Assembly: GCA_949825065.1 (NCBI GenBank)
Contig: OX463846.1
Location: 16,898,205 to 16,962,204 of the forward strand
Source of the DNA: Odontocerum albicorne
Lineage: Eukaryota > Arthropoda > Insecta > Trichoptera > Odontoceridae
Length of the DNA: 64,000 nt
Direction of reading: 5' to 3'
Translations under genes and position numbers: made by a program
Shown: piece after piece, positions 32,540 through 43,059 of the stretch
Position numbering within the stretch: the stretch's first letter is position 1
Layout: every line of letters begins with the position of its first letter
The notes under the pieces: model-generated
Databases searched by the model: none
Told to the model about the DNA's origin: nothing
The model's input: only the letters and a program-made list of their open reading frames with translations

Positions 32540-33230
32540 TCTCTCGAGATTTATCAAGGTCCAGGGCAACTACATTGATAGTGTACTCCTGACTGTTAAG
32601 ACAGGTATCTAGAACAGTCAGTGCAGAAATTTTCCATCTGTGAATTAAGCTCTGTCTCTAGCAATTTGTCAACTGATGTAATTAAAGAGTTTGATAAACT
32701 TTTTGGTCGGATCTCTTCTAGAGTGTTGCAATGTTGTTTACACAGATTTGCCGTAGGTTAAACCAGCTATATAATCTTCAACTCCACCTTTAAGCTAATT
32801 TTTTAAGCTATAAACGTGGTCATGTCACACCACTTCTGAATAAACATAGTCTCCCTGAACCAGAAGTCTCTTGTTTCTCTTCTGAATTTTAAGGTCGTGC
32901 TTTGAAATCCACCACCTCGAAAATAAACCGGTATATTGAACCAAACAGGGCTAATACGTCCAAGTTTTTCGACAGGACCCAGTATTTTTTTAAATATTCT
33001 GTCTAGGTAGCTGCACACTTAGAATAATCAGGAAGCTTCCATAGGAACGATAAGGAAGTTATTAAGATGCCCTTGCGGAGTAAATAGAGAGAACATATCC
33101 TCCTCATTCCTCTATTCATGCATATTTTAAGATAAGAACAATATGAAGGTGAATTAGCTGCTTTAGAGAAATTCTCGGAGCACTCTTTGGGAGCAAAATG
33201 AGTTTTGAATTAGCAATATATAATTTTTTT
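32540..33230. other. Unassigned stretch with an unrecognised minus-strand ORF
   Basis: The ORF 32803-33018 (-) encodes 71 residues including RISPVWFNIPVYFRGGGFQS and ETRDFWFRETMFIQKWCDMT. Its composition looks more protein-like than the neighbours, but I do not recognise it. No start context, partner exon or repeat partner is visible. It could be an exon, a transposon fragment or chance. Confidence 0.25.
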
Positions 33231-33234
33231 AAAG

Positions 33235-33580
33235 GAAAGTAGCCTAGTTGGTTACAAGCTGGTATTCCACCCAGGGGTTTTGGGTTCGATTCCCAATGGT
33301 ACTCAAAAAATAAAAAACTTATAAGTCCCAGTTTGGCTAAACCGACCGTCTGGTCACAATACTCGCATACGCTGGATGTGTGCTCGTGTTCTTCATGTGT
33401 GTTAGTATTTTTAACACGTACGATGACGAACTTTGAGCTACTTGCCTACTCAATTAATTATTAGAGCTGAAACCTAAGGCTCAAATATTGGAGGTGAAGA
33501 CAATATTTTCTTCCGTTCTCACTCTTAAAAATATCCGTGTTACCATTTCAGATATGTTGAGGGGTACCAATCTATAAATA
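33235..33580 (+). mobile_element. SINE-C, best full-length copy
   Basis: Head GTAGCCTAGTTGGTTACAAG (A box) and TTTTGGGTTCGATTCCCAA (B box, perfect core). Then AAAACTTATAAGTCCCAGTT and the body GTGTGCTCGTG. The tail has CGATGACGAACTTTGAGC, TGAAGACAATATTTTCTTCC, ACTCTTAAAAATATCCG and AGATATGTTGAGGGGT. About 345 bp, longer than SINE-A. The body and tail differ from SINE-A while the heads are similar. Confidence 0.85.
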
Positions 33581-33584
33581 AAAA

Positions 33585-34125
33585 AAATAAACTAAATTTT
33601 ATCGCATTTAATTGTTTTTTCTAAATCCAGATCTGGTACTTATTTTCAAACTGATTTTTATTTCTTGTTGGAAATCTTTTATCGTACTGAGAATTCTTCG
33701 TACTTTCTTTGTTCCTTGGAGTTATGGATGAATTCATTTGGGAATTAGCTTAACTACTATACTTTCAAGATAACAGAATAACAGCGCGAAAAAATACAGA
33801 GGATTAATCTCCAAGGCTATCCATATGTTAAACAAAAACTTTTGCTGACTTTATTTTGTCAGATCAGTTTTCAGATAATGGAAATCACGTAGTCATCCAC
33901 ATTTTTACAAAGATTCGATAGAAAAAAATATGAGTGTTTTTAGAGTGATATAAATTTTGTGACATCAAACTTAACAACTTAAATTTAAAAAGATAACACA
34001 GGTATCCCTTGCTTTACGCAATGAATTGGTTCAAAGAAAAATTTTGCAGCTAGAAAAAAACGTGTAAAATTAATTTAATGTTTTCTGGGTAAGATAGGGA
34101 TTGATTCTAATTTTTTTTAAATATT
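33585..34125. other. Unassigned AT-rich stretch
   Basis: Nothing recognised. Confidence 0.4.
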
Positions 34126-34142
34126 TTTAATCGAAAAGGCTT

Positions 34143-35666
34143 CTCTCTCCGTGGTTGCAGTCCTAAGACTGGTTTGCAGCAATTTCAACTCTTCTCCTCC
34201 ATTCCCCCCTGTCCTGTGCGGCTCTTTTTAAATCTGTATATGTTGAGCAGCGCACGTCCACCAACAGGTCCTCCAGGTACTCTCGGCGTGGGCGTCCCCT
34301 AGAGTTTGTCCCCTCGGTCATACCCTCCATTATGGCATGCAAGAGGCCCTCTTGTCGTATTATATGACCGATCCATCCTGCACGTCTTTCGGACAGGATC
34401 CTGAGCAGGTGCCTTCCTCCTTCGATTCGTTGGAGAGCCTCTTCATTTGTGATGCGGTCTCTCCAGGAAATTCCTAATAGTCTTCTATAGGACCACATCT
34501 CAAAAGCCTCTAGTCTTGGTCTATCTCTTTCGGATAGGCAACATGTCTCACAGCCGTACATCAAGATACTCCATACATAGGTCTTGATGAGGAGTATTCT
34601 CAGTTTTAGGTCTATATTATTTGATTCTATTATTTTCGACCTTTTATTAAATGCAAGTCTAGCCTGATGTATACGGCTGTCGACCTCGCTCTTGGACCGA
34701 CCGTCCCATGTTATTTTGCTCCCGAGGTAGACAAACTCCTTGGTGTTCTTTAGTGGTTTACCCGACATCACTATTCTCATCTGGTGTTGCGCTCGGCCCA
34801 CAGTCAGCAGCTTTGTTTTGTCTTTATTTATCTTCATACTGTAGTTATTTTGAAGAATGCTTTCCATAGTTGTTAAGGCCTCTTGTAGTTCCTCTTCACT
34901 TTCAGCACCCATAGCAATATCGTCAGCGAACCTTATCATATCCACCTTTTGCCCGTGTATCTTTACACCTTCTCTGTGACTCATTCTATCTCTCAAGTCG
35001 TCAATCGCGCTCTGTGTATAGGCGTTAAAAAGAACAGGTGACAGAGAGCATCCCTGCCTTACCCCTTGTCTTATATTGGCTTCCTTTGTGTTCTCGTCAC
35101 ATCTGATTATAGCGGCCTCATTCTTGTATAGCGCCTGGATTATACGTCTATCTCTGTATTTGATATCAATTCTCTTCAAAATCTCGAAGAGTCTTTTCCA
35201 TTCTACTTTGTCAAAAGCTTTCTCCAGGTCTATGAATGCGATGTATGTGTTTTGGTTTCTTCTTATTCTATTTTCTAGTAGTATTCGTAGAGACAGTACT
35301 GCTTCTCTGGTTCCCACACCTCTTCTGAAGCCATACTGGTCTCTGGAAAGGATGTTCTCTACTTTTGGTTCAATTCTCTTTAGAATGATATTAGTCAGTA
35401 TTTTTGATGCATGGGATATTAGGCTAAGAGTTCTGTGTTGCTCACATTTTGTCGTACCTGCCTTCTTTGGTAATGTGACAATTAGGCATTTCTCGAAGTC
35501 CTGTGGTATCTTTCCGGTCTTATATATTGTCTGTATCATTTTAAACAGGGCATCTGTGATTCCTTTTCCTGCTGCCTTAATTAGTTCGGCCGGAACGTCA
35601 TCGATTCCGGGTGCTTTCCCGTTTTTGAGGTTTTTCAGTGCGAGGTCGAACTCTTCTCTAATGATT
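34143..35666 (-). mobile_element. 5'-truncated LINE with perfect 10-bp target duplication
   Basis: The direct repeat GAAAAGGCTT stands at 34133-34142 and 35667-35676, immediately outside the element. At the 3' side only about 20 bases (34143-34162) follow the stop codon, and there is no poly(A) tail. The 5' end falls inside the reverse transcriptase domain. This is the picture of target-primed reverse transcription stopped early. Confidence 0.93.
34163..35665 (-). CDS. LINE reverse transcriptase, C-terminal 500 residues
   Basis: Non-LTR retrotransposon polymerase, which copies the element RNA onto nicked DNA. About 500 codons are open to the stop at 34163, with no stop or frameshift. From the upstream edge it reads LKNLKNGKAPGIDDVPAELI, the N-terminal fingers motif. 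Numbering from the internal methionine at 35537-35539: YGFRRGVGTREAV near 69-81, FIDLEKAFDKVEW near 102-114 (first catalytic Asp), RQGVRQGCSLSP near 157-168, FADDIAMGAES near 204-214 (catalytic pair), KINKDKTKLL near 236-245, VYLGSKITWDG near 270-280, and LMYGCETCCLSE near 326-337. The C-terminal part has WIGHIIRQEGLLHAIMEG and RGRPRREYLEDLL. The endonuclease and ORF start are missing, so it is not a functional gene although the polymerase part looks intact. RTE-like or a related apurinic-endonuclease clade; not the same family as the window's RTE relics. The plus-strand ORF 35076-35678 is its antisense shadow. Confidence 0.95.
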   Translation of the reverse strand: MIREEFDLALKNLKNGKAPGIDDVPAELIKAAGKGITDALFKMIQTIYKTGKIPQDFEKCLIVTLPKKAGTTKCEQHRTLSLISHASKILTNIILKRIEPKVENILSRDQYGFRRGVGTREAVLSLRILLENRIRRNQNTYIAFIDLEKAFDKVEWKRLFEILKRIDIKYRDRRIIQALYKNEAAIIRCDENTKEANIRQGVRQGCSLSPVLFNAYTQSAIDDLRDRMSHREGVKIHGQKVDMIRFADDIAMGAESEEELQEALTTMESILQNNYSMKINKDKTKLLTVGRAQHQMRIVMSGKPLKNTKEFVYLGSKITWDGRSKSEVDSRIHQARLAFNKRSKIIESNNIDLKLRILLIKTYVWSILMYGCETCCLSERDRPRLEAFEMWSYRRLLGISWRDRITNEEALQRIEGGRHLLRILSERRAGWIGHIIRQEGLLHAIMEGMTEGTNSRGRPRREYLEDLLVDVRCSTYTDLKRAAQDRGEWRRRVEIAANQS

Positions 35667-35679
35667 GAAAAGGCTTAAG

Positions 35680-35884
35680 TGTCGTAAATGGGTTAATTTC
35701 AAACTTTGTCTCTTTGTATTCAAGTCCCTTAATGAAATGTCTCCGTTGTGTATTTTCAATATGTGTCTGATAGATGTTTGGTGAGGAGTATAGCGTTGAG
35801 GTCAATTCCGTCTTAATTAAATAAATTTATTATTTCGAATCGATCCAATAAGGGGTGGTATTATGACATGGCTTTTGTTACTGC
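35680..35884. other. Unassigned stretch
   Basis: Nothing recognised. Confidence 0.4.
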
Positions 35885-36000
35885 TCGTCCCATGGAGGGG
35901 AATGGTTTGACTCTTAAGTATTAAAGAAATGGATAGCGTGTGCAGCTTTGAGAAGCACTTGAAGACAACTCTGTTTGAGAGGTCTTTTCAAAATTCATGA
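35885..36000 (+). pseudogene. LINE C-terminal relic (Jockey/CR1-like)
   Basis: Reads WNGLTLK in one frame, then after a one-base shift IKEMDSVCSFEKHLKTTLFE and RSFQNS before a stop at 35998-36000. The pattern LWN-LP, then S-SFK-HLKT-LF is the usual end of Jockey/CR1-type proteins. It is diverged from the LINE at 38183-39090. Confidence 0.5.
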
Positions 36001-36798
36001 TTATATTAAATCACTTACACTTTACCTAAAGCCGAATGCGTTTCCACATACCGAAAGATCTACTAATGTTTATTTGTAGTTTACCTTCGCTTGATAAGTT
36101 TTCTGCTGTTTTATTACCAAATATGGAGATGCAAAAAAGTACTTATCCTACGTATCTTCATTTAGTATTTATATATTTTGTTATATTTTTAATATGTGAA
36201 TAATAGCGGGTTTGACTCTCGAGCCATAGCGCCCTTGAAGAAAGTGTTCTTTAAACGGCGCTCTATGTATTTTCCTTTTATATTATCATTATTACTAAGG
36301 CTACAAAGCTTATTCCTTTCAACTGGGTCTGGCTGAACTGGTGAATAATTTTACTGTTATTTTGAAGGCTCTGGATCGGTAGGTAGATGGCTTTCTATTT
36401 TTTTTTAATTGTAAATAGTGAATTGACGGGCGGCATTTTTTTATATCTGTAAAGTTCTTTGTAAGAAGCAAAGAAACTCAAAATGAATCTTACTTATTTG
36501 GATCATTCTGTTTCGTAATCTTAATTGCACTGTCAAAGTGCTGAAACAACTGTCATATACTTTGTCAAAAGTTCTTTGACGAACTAAAAGACACATGACT
36601 AATCGCCTTAATCATTCATTTTGTTCTCAATTTCGAAAATATCTTCATTTGCGAGTCCGTAGTTTGCGATTGTAGCAATTCATCATCAAATCACGCTTAA
36701 ACGCCGCGAAAACAAAGAATGTTTTAAATTAATTATAAATCAAAATAAATTCAATGCTACGTAAATGCAAAACAGTTATATACACCTTGGTACAAATA
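36001..36798. other. Unassigned stretch
   Basis: May contain the 3' UTR of the preceding relic. Nothing else recognised. Confidence 0.35.
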
Positions 36799-36894
36799 TT
36801 TTAATAATCTTTCTGAAAATATAAGAAATATTTCTGATAAAAAAAGTAAAAAACATAATTACATAAAACTGTTAAAAACCTAAGAGTGCTAATA
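36799..36894 (+). pseudogene. CR1/Jockey-like LINE, part before mariner
   Basis: Open frame NNLSENIRNISDKKSKKHNY, then IKLLKNLRVLI, stopping at the mariner insertion. Joining it across the insertion after removing one TA gives VLIDNTLSW, the conserved LG--ID--LSW element that follows the palm in Jockey/CR1 reverse transcriptases. Upstream start of this LINE is not visible. Confidence 0.75.
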
Positions 36895-38182
36895 TTGGGT
36901 GTACAAATAAGTTGCCGCCGTTTGACAGAAGTTGGCGCCACCAGTAAGTTATGGTTAAAATTGTCAGATGTAATACGTCATTGTCGTAAGTTTGAACATC
37001 TGTCAACAACATAACCTTAAAATATTAGTGAATTTTTAGCAGTATAATATATTCTTTTGTGTGCGAAAATGTCAAGTTTTGAGCCGAATAAGCGTCATTT
37101 AGGGGAACTTTTGATTTACTTCTTCAATTTGAAGAAATCTGCAGCTGAGGCGCATCGATTGCTTGTAGAAGCATATGGTGAGGCTGCCTTAAGTGAGAGA
37201 AGTTGTCGTGAGTGGTTTCAAAAGTTTAAGAACGGTGAATTTGACATCGAAGACAAAGAACGTAGCGGAAGGCCGAAAGTGTACGAAGACGCGGAATTGG
37301 AAGTATTATTGGATCAAGATTCGTGCCAAACGCAAGAAGAACTTGCACTTACATTAGGAGTGACTCAACAAGCAATTTCACATAGGTTGAAATCATTGGG
37401 AATGATTCAAAAACAAGGAAATTGGGTTCCATATGAACTGACACCGAGAAACGTTGAACGCCGATTTTCCACATGTGAAATGCTGCTTGCCAGGCATAAA
37501 CGAAAGGGTTTTCTGCACCGTATAGTCACTGGTGATGAAAAATGGATCCACTATGATAATCCAAAAAGGAAGAAATCATGGGGAACCCCTGGCCATGCTT
37601 CAACATCTACAGCTAAGCCAAATATTCATGGAAAAAAACTCTTGTTGTGTATTTGGTGGGATCAGCTTGGTGTCGTGTATTATGAGTTGCTCAAACCGAA
37701 CTAAACCATTACTGGGGCTGTCTACCGAGCACAATTGATGAGATTGAGTGGAGCACTCGAGGAAAAGCGCGCCCACTGCTACTCCAGACACGACAAAATT
37801 ATTCTCCTGCATGATAATGCTCGTCCACATGTTGCGGCGCCGGTCAAAACCTATTTGGAAACACTCAATTGGGAAGTTTTACCCCACCCGCCGTATTCAC
37901 CAGACATTGCGCCTTCTGATTTCCACTTGTTTCGATCGATGACGCATGGCCTGTCTGAGCAGCACTTCACATCATATGAAGATACCAAAAATTGGGTCGA
38001 TTCGTGGATAGCCTCAAAAGATGAATCATTTTTCCGACGCGGTATCCGTATGCTGCCAGAAAGATGGGAAAAAGTAGTGGCAAGCGATGGGCAATACTTC
38101 GAATAAAACATGAGGTTCCGTTCTTTCACAATAAATGCTCAATTTTTGATAAAACACGGCGGAAACTTATTTGTACACCTAA
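36895..38182 (+). mobile_element. Full-length mariner, mauritiana-type
   Basis: A 1288-bp element with terminal inverted repeats of about 28 bp: TTGGGTGTACAAATAAGTTG at the left and, read inward from the right, TTAGGTGTACAAATAAGTTT. TA duplicates at 36893-36894 and 38183-38184. Length, repeat sequence and transposase all agree with the mauritiana group that contains Mos1. It sits inside a CR1/Jockey-like LINE. Confidence 0.97.
37069..38106 (+). pseudogene. Mariner transposase with one premature stop
   Basis: Cut-and-paste transposase of the DD34D class, acting on its own terminal repeats in the nucleus. Starting at the ATG that gives MSSFEPNKRHLGELLIYFF, the frame spans 346 codons including the final stop; the D. 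mauritiana enzyme has 345 residues. The N-terminal helix-turn-helix is AEAHRLLVEAYGEAALSERS, WFQKFKNGEFDIEDKERSGR; the linker WVPHEL-like motif reads WVPYELTPRNVERR. Catalytic residues are all present: TGDEKWIHYD, HDNARPH, SPDIAPSDFHLF. The only defect seen is a TAA at 37702-37704, between LLKPN and TITGAVYR. There is no frameshift, so the downstream 133 codons remain in the same frame. It probably died recently. ORF prediction that starts at 37057 uses a TTG; the ATG at 37069 is the better start. Confidence 0.97.
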
Positions 38183-39090
38183 TAGATAACACTCTCTCAT
38201 GGCGAGATCAAATAAATGAGGTAAGCCGAAGGATCTTCTTCAGCCTTCATTCCCTTAAAGTATTGCAAAGATTCCTACCTACTAAAACCAAAATTTTGCT
38301 CGTACAATATCTGCTCTTTCCAATTCTGGAATATGCGGACGTATGTTACTTGGATGTTACAGAGGAACAGCTGGACAAATTACAGCGTCTTCAAAATGTG
38401 TGTCTAAGATTTATTTTCAACCTACGAAAGTACGACCATATAACTTCATACCAGAAGGCATTGAACTGGTTGAATGTTAGAAATAGACGCCAAATTCACA
38501 TACTGTCTCTATTGTATAACATCCTTAACTGTCCCGTCGCACCCTCTTATCTCGCCGAAAATTTTCAGCTTCTTTCCAATCATGGATTAGCGCTACGCTC
38601 AAACAGAGATTGTTTATTGGCCTTTCCAGTTCACCGCTCCTCTTTCTTTACGTCGTCATTTACTGTCCATGCAGTGAGACTTTGGAATCAGTTACAAATC
38701 AATATAAGACTCGCTCCGTCCTTGGCATGCTTTAAGAAGCGACTGAAAAAAACTCTAAATTTCTAGTCAGTAAAATAACGTATTTCATTCCTGATTGTTC
38801 GTTTCCTTTCCTCTCCACCATCCCTTCCTTTCCTTTTGATTGATGATATCTCACTTTATATGAAAAATAATGTTCGGGTGATTGTCCGTATTTGTGGGGT
38901 TCATAGGCATGGGCATGCTTACGTATATGTTTATGGATTTCGTAGGGATGGATAGTCATTTGAAAGATTTATGCGACCATGTAACTTGCTTCATTTACTT
39001 TTGTCTGGTTGGTTGGAAGAGATTGCCGCCTGGCAATAAGCCCGCCAGATTGTATTGCAATAAAAGTGTTAAATAAACAAATAAATAAAA
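38183..39090 (+). mobile_element. CR1/Jockey-like LINE, part after mariner, with 3' UTR
   Basis: Coding part to the stop at 38764-38766: IDNTLSWRDQINEVSRRIFF, then LPTKTKILLVQYLLFPILEY, LDKLQRLQNVCLRFIFNLRK, YDHITSYQKALNWLNVRNRR, PVHRSSFFTSSFTVHAVRLW and CFKKRLKKTLNF. These are the thumb and C-terminal parts of Jockey/CR1-type reverse transcriptases. The predicted ORF starting at 38110 is an artefact that begins in the mariner 3' end. The 3' UTR ends TGGTTGGAAGAGATTGCCGC, TGGCAATAAGCCCGCCAG, ATTGTATTGCAATAAAAGTG, then TTAAATAAACAAATAAATAA. Further 3' ends of the family lie at 25565-25833 and 27362-27745. Confidence 0.92.
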
Positions 39091-39292
39091 AATAGAATAA
39101 AAAGTTGTTAAAATTCAAAGCTCCTCCTCAACAGTTACTGTGTAGTCTGTATGTATTGTAGTTAAGATGCTCATTGTGTTTTTCAGAATATATGTTATAG
39201 AATCTACAATTTAATTTTGATGCCAGAGCAATTAGGAGAAATTTCGATATCTCTTTCGTAATTTTCTGCTAGACAAACTAATGAAAACTCAT

Positions 39293-39385
39293 GATTCATG
39301 TGTTACGTATATGTCCCTCTCTATTCGTGTGTTACGTTTATGCCCCTCTCTATTCATGTGTTACGTATATGTGCCTCTCTATTTA
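39293..39385. repeat. 29-bp tandem repeat, 3 copies
   Basis: TGTTACGTATATGTCCCTCT, then CTATTCGTG, with TGTTACG at 39301, 39330 and 39359. It causes the repeated peptide in the ORF 39281-39496, which I do not call. Confidence 0.93.
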
Positions 39386-39389
39386 TTTT

Positions 39390-41580
39390 ATCTTACTGAT
39401 CTTCATGATAGAGAGAAATTAGTTTTTTTTACTGTGTTAAAAACTGAAATTGTTTCTAAAGAAATTGCCATTTTTTTTTCGAAAAATCCGTCTTAAGGCA
39501 AGAATATTTAAAACCTTTTTTTACTTTCCATAACGAAAATTTATATGAAACATTTCTCAAACATTTCTTTTGTTAGAAATGAGAAAATAACGTTTTGGCT
39601 AAGCAAAAGAAACGAACTTTTCTTATTACTTACGAAGAATTTTCATCAAAAAAATGACAGAAATGATTTTACTAGAATGCCTGTTTCATTAAAGTTTTCA
39701 AGGCATTGTGTGCGCTATTTCCAAGACTAACAAAATTGGAGAGAATTTAATAAATGTACTAACTGGCCACCACCTTTGAGGGAATAATTGGTCTATAAAG
39801 TTTAAAGCAAACTACTTCTCGTTTAAGGGTTGTGATTTGGATCTAAGGGTTTCAAGGAATGACTGGGCATATACATTAATCAAATAAATATCTGGTAGTT
39901 ATGGAACACATTTCGCTGTAATGAAGTGTGTTCAATATTAAACAAAAAAAAATAAAAACAAATATTAATTTATATTTATTTACTTTTATGACATATTTAA
40001 GTAGACGAAAGGAAGCGTCTATGTCAAAATGTAAGATCTTTTAAAAAACATGAACTTAAGAAGGCTCTTAAATGCTTCTATCGTGTTACATACATTGCAA
40101 AATAAACTTCAAAAGGCTGATCAAGAGTCCGGTCCGTTCGTCCATTTTTTTTCGGAACTGACTGTTAACACTTCGGCATAAATCTGACGCAAGATGTGTT
40201 GCGACATTGGAACATTCAGGATTTTAAGCACCAAAGTACACTACTTCGAATCCACGCTTTTAGAATACCTTAACCAGTTAAACGTCTTAAATAGAGGAAT
40301 CATTTGGTTAATGGAATCATAACCAAGCATTTCACTGCGTTAAAAAATCAAACAAAATTAACTTAAAAGTGCATGAATACGTTTAAATAATTTAGCAGAC
40401 AAGTTATTTATATAATAAAGTAATCTACAATATAACACAAACATTTTCCAAAGGCTACATCTACATACAAATGTTTATCTTAAAAAGTAATCTTATCTAT
40501 ATGTTATAACAATGAGCTTACTTAATCTTGATTTACAACGTGTTATTTTATTTTTCATAATCTTAATATTTGATTTCTTATAAAACGTTAACATTATATT
40601 ATAATAAGATACCACTTATAATTAGATAATTCTTACAAGTAATTGTTTTAATACTAATCGTTTAACACGTACATGATTAAGCAGACGTGTTAGTTTACTA
40701 AATTTGAATACCCGTTGAATATTAACCAGCATATGCGATGTATCAATTAAAATCGTTTGATCTTAAATGAACCTAGTTTTTAAGATTGTATTAATTTGTG
40801 TTGAAGTATACATGGTATTGAAGACATCAGCAGAATACAAGTGTACCTACCTACCTTTCCGAAGGTCCGGAATATTTTCTAAGTAGTTACGTGGTAACTG
40901 ATGTCACTCAAGAATTATGTTCTTATCTAGGTAACAAATTCTCCGATAGTAGATGCAAAGTTTCGGATAACTACATTTTAACGCAACGTGCGCTCTGTCC
41001 CAGAAACGGAAATGAATGGCCCGGCCCTATCTTTCGGCAAAGTCAAGAATGGAGTTACATCTTTTCATTTTTTTAAGGTGCATGGCATTCATTTCAATTA
41101 TGCAAAACTGGACCATAAACTGTACAAATGTTTTCTAAAGTAACATTTTATCATCACGACAACTGTAACTCCTTTACCGAAAAGTTTATTTTTAAGGCAT
41201 AATTTCGTCCTGCAGTGCGCCAATAGATTTGAATAGACTTTCATTAACCAGGTTGGGGGTTAAAAACCAAAAGAACAAAAAATCAGAATATTCAGAATTC
41301 AGCAGTGTTATAAAAAATGGATTTTTTCTGCACTAGTAAATACGCTATCCGGTAACTGCGATCCCGAATAATCGCAAGTCTATATTCAGTCCCGTATTCA
41401 GAAATTTAAAAGTCATAAGACACAGTTTCAAGCAACAATAATAATCATAATTATATTACTAAACAATCGATAAATTATTTTGTACAGTTCAAGTTAACTC
41501 ATCAATTGACCTACAATAAACTGCTGTTTGAAGTCAATCAACTTGTTCATGTCAAAAAAATTATTGAGTTTACGTGACAT
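39390..41580. other. Unassigned AT-rich stretch
   Basis: Read on both strands; no repeat partner, domain or RNA motif recognised. Confidence 0.4.
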
Positions 41581-41585
41581 GTCAA

Positions 41586-41719
41586 ACACGCAGCTCACCA
41601 ACAATGTGTGGGCAATTGAGACTTCTTGAAACATTTGTTCCACTTTATAGTGGTCTATAAAGTGGAACAAATGTTTCAAGAAGTCTCAATTGCCCACACA
41701 TTGTTGGTGAGCTGCGTGT
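41586..41719. repeat. Perfect palindrome, 64-bp arms, 6-nt loop
   Basis: 41586-41649 is the exact reverse complement of 41656-41719; the loop is GTGGTC. I found no mismatch in 64 bases and the arms are of normal complexity. It has no recognisable transposon ends and no clear target duplication outside. Confidence 0.97.
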
Positions 41720-41998
41720 ATCTATCTTATGATAGAAAAAATGTTGATTAGTGGTATTTAAATTAAACCCTTTATTTTGTTTTTTTTAATGAGAAATATG
41801 TGTGGCTCTCGGGCCTCTCGGCCTAATGCAAAATAGTTTAACATATATGACATTCCTAGTCTATAACGTCACAGAGTTTTACACATTATTCCAGGACATA
41901 TTTTCCCAAACTGTTTATCAGATTTTAGGTTCGCTTTCATCATACATCTATTAGAAATTAATACTTCATTTAATATTTATAATGATCAATAATCATCA
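41720..41998. other. Unassigned AT-rich stretch
   Basis: Nothing recognised. Confidence 0.4.
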
Positions 41999-41999
41999 T

Positions 42000-42180
42000 C
42001 ATTATGTTGTGTAGCTCATGACTGAGCATTGTTACTCCCGTGATAGCCTCTGACGACTTCTCTCAATCCATCCTACGCTCCGCGGCCTGAATAATAGTGG
42101 TTAAGGGTAGTCCAGTTACGTCTCTCACTTGGTCAGTCCAACGCATTGGAATTCTTCCTCTTTTACGTCATTCTTTCACG
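42000..42180 (-). pseudogene. LINE C-terminal relic (third family)
   Basis: Minus strand reads RGRIPMRWTDQVRDVTGLPL, TTIIQAAERRMD, stop, EKSSEAITGVTMLSHEL. The pattern R--RW-DQ----TG--L----RAAEDR is the C-terminal end of a distinct group of arthropod endonuclease-reverse transcriptases. One internal stop; nothing upstream survives. Confidence 0.8.
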
Positions 42181-42184
42181 TCTC

Positions 42185-43055
42185 CAATAATCACAAACCT
42201 CTCCAAACTGTCTCCTTGGCTACAAATTTTCCAAAAGAATCGAAGGACTCGTCGAAGACATATTGTCGACAATCTGTCGGTGATTCTCGAAGATAATGGA
42301 GGCCAACTAACGTCTCCATTCTCGAAGTTTGCCAATAAATAATACATATTAATTTAAAACGCTTGTTTAAATAATTTCGATGCAACTTTGTAGAAATCCA
42401 TAAATGATGCAAACAAATAAAACACTAAACTTTATTAATTGTCACTATATTTTTTAGCAAAACACCATGCACGTTTCAAAACAAACTGTGTAATCTTCAA
42501 GTGAGTTATATTTACTAAATGTAATGTTTTTAAGTATAACTCACCTAAGTAGGATACAATGTGTTGTTGAAATTCACATTTTGTTATTATAAAAGTGTTT
42601 TAGTTTTATTTAATTATTTTAAAACTATGGATATGGATATTTCCGCTCGTGAAATGCGCAGATGAAATGAGAAAGAAATTGTTAAAAATTACTCTTGTTT
42701 TCCTTTATTGTACATCTTAATAAGTGAATGGCCTTCAAAAAAAACGAAAAGCTTCTAATATTTTTCGGTATATCTCGGATTATTTATCCAACAGGATTTT
42801 AGATTTTTTTGTGTGGACCATTTAAATATAATTGAATGTTATATTTTGCAAGGAATAATATTAAAATGTATTCTCATTACTTTGTTTACAATATTTTTAG
42901 AATTTATTGCATTTATTCATTTATTGGTATTTATTAATTTCATCAAAGTTTTTTACAATGGTTTCGACCTGCGACGTTTTGGGTTTGTATCCTGTTAATA
43001 CACAGATTTTAAAAAATCTGATTTCATTCTTGTTTTCACTTAAGACTTTTTCAAC
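42185..43055. other. Unassigned AT-rich stretch
   Basis: Nothing recognised; AT content is very high at 42800-42960. Confidence 0.4.
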
Positions 43056-43059
43056 ATCT

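Noticed and set aside
35076..35678. 200-codon ORF on the plus strand
   Set aside because: It lies antisense to the LINE reverse transcriptase, which has all motifs of its family; the plus-strand frame is open only as a shadow.
37057..37068. Upstream TTG start of the mariner transposase
   Set aside because: The ATG at 37069 gives MSSF, the family's usual start, and the usual length of 345 residues.
38110..38182. N-terminal start of the 218-codon ORF at 38110-38766
   Set aside because: These first codons are the mariner 3' end fused by chance to the LINE frame; the real LINE frame continues from upstream of the mariner.
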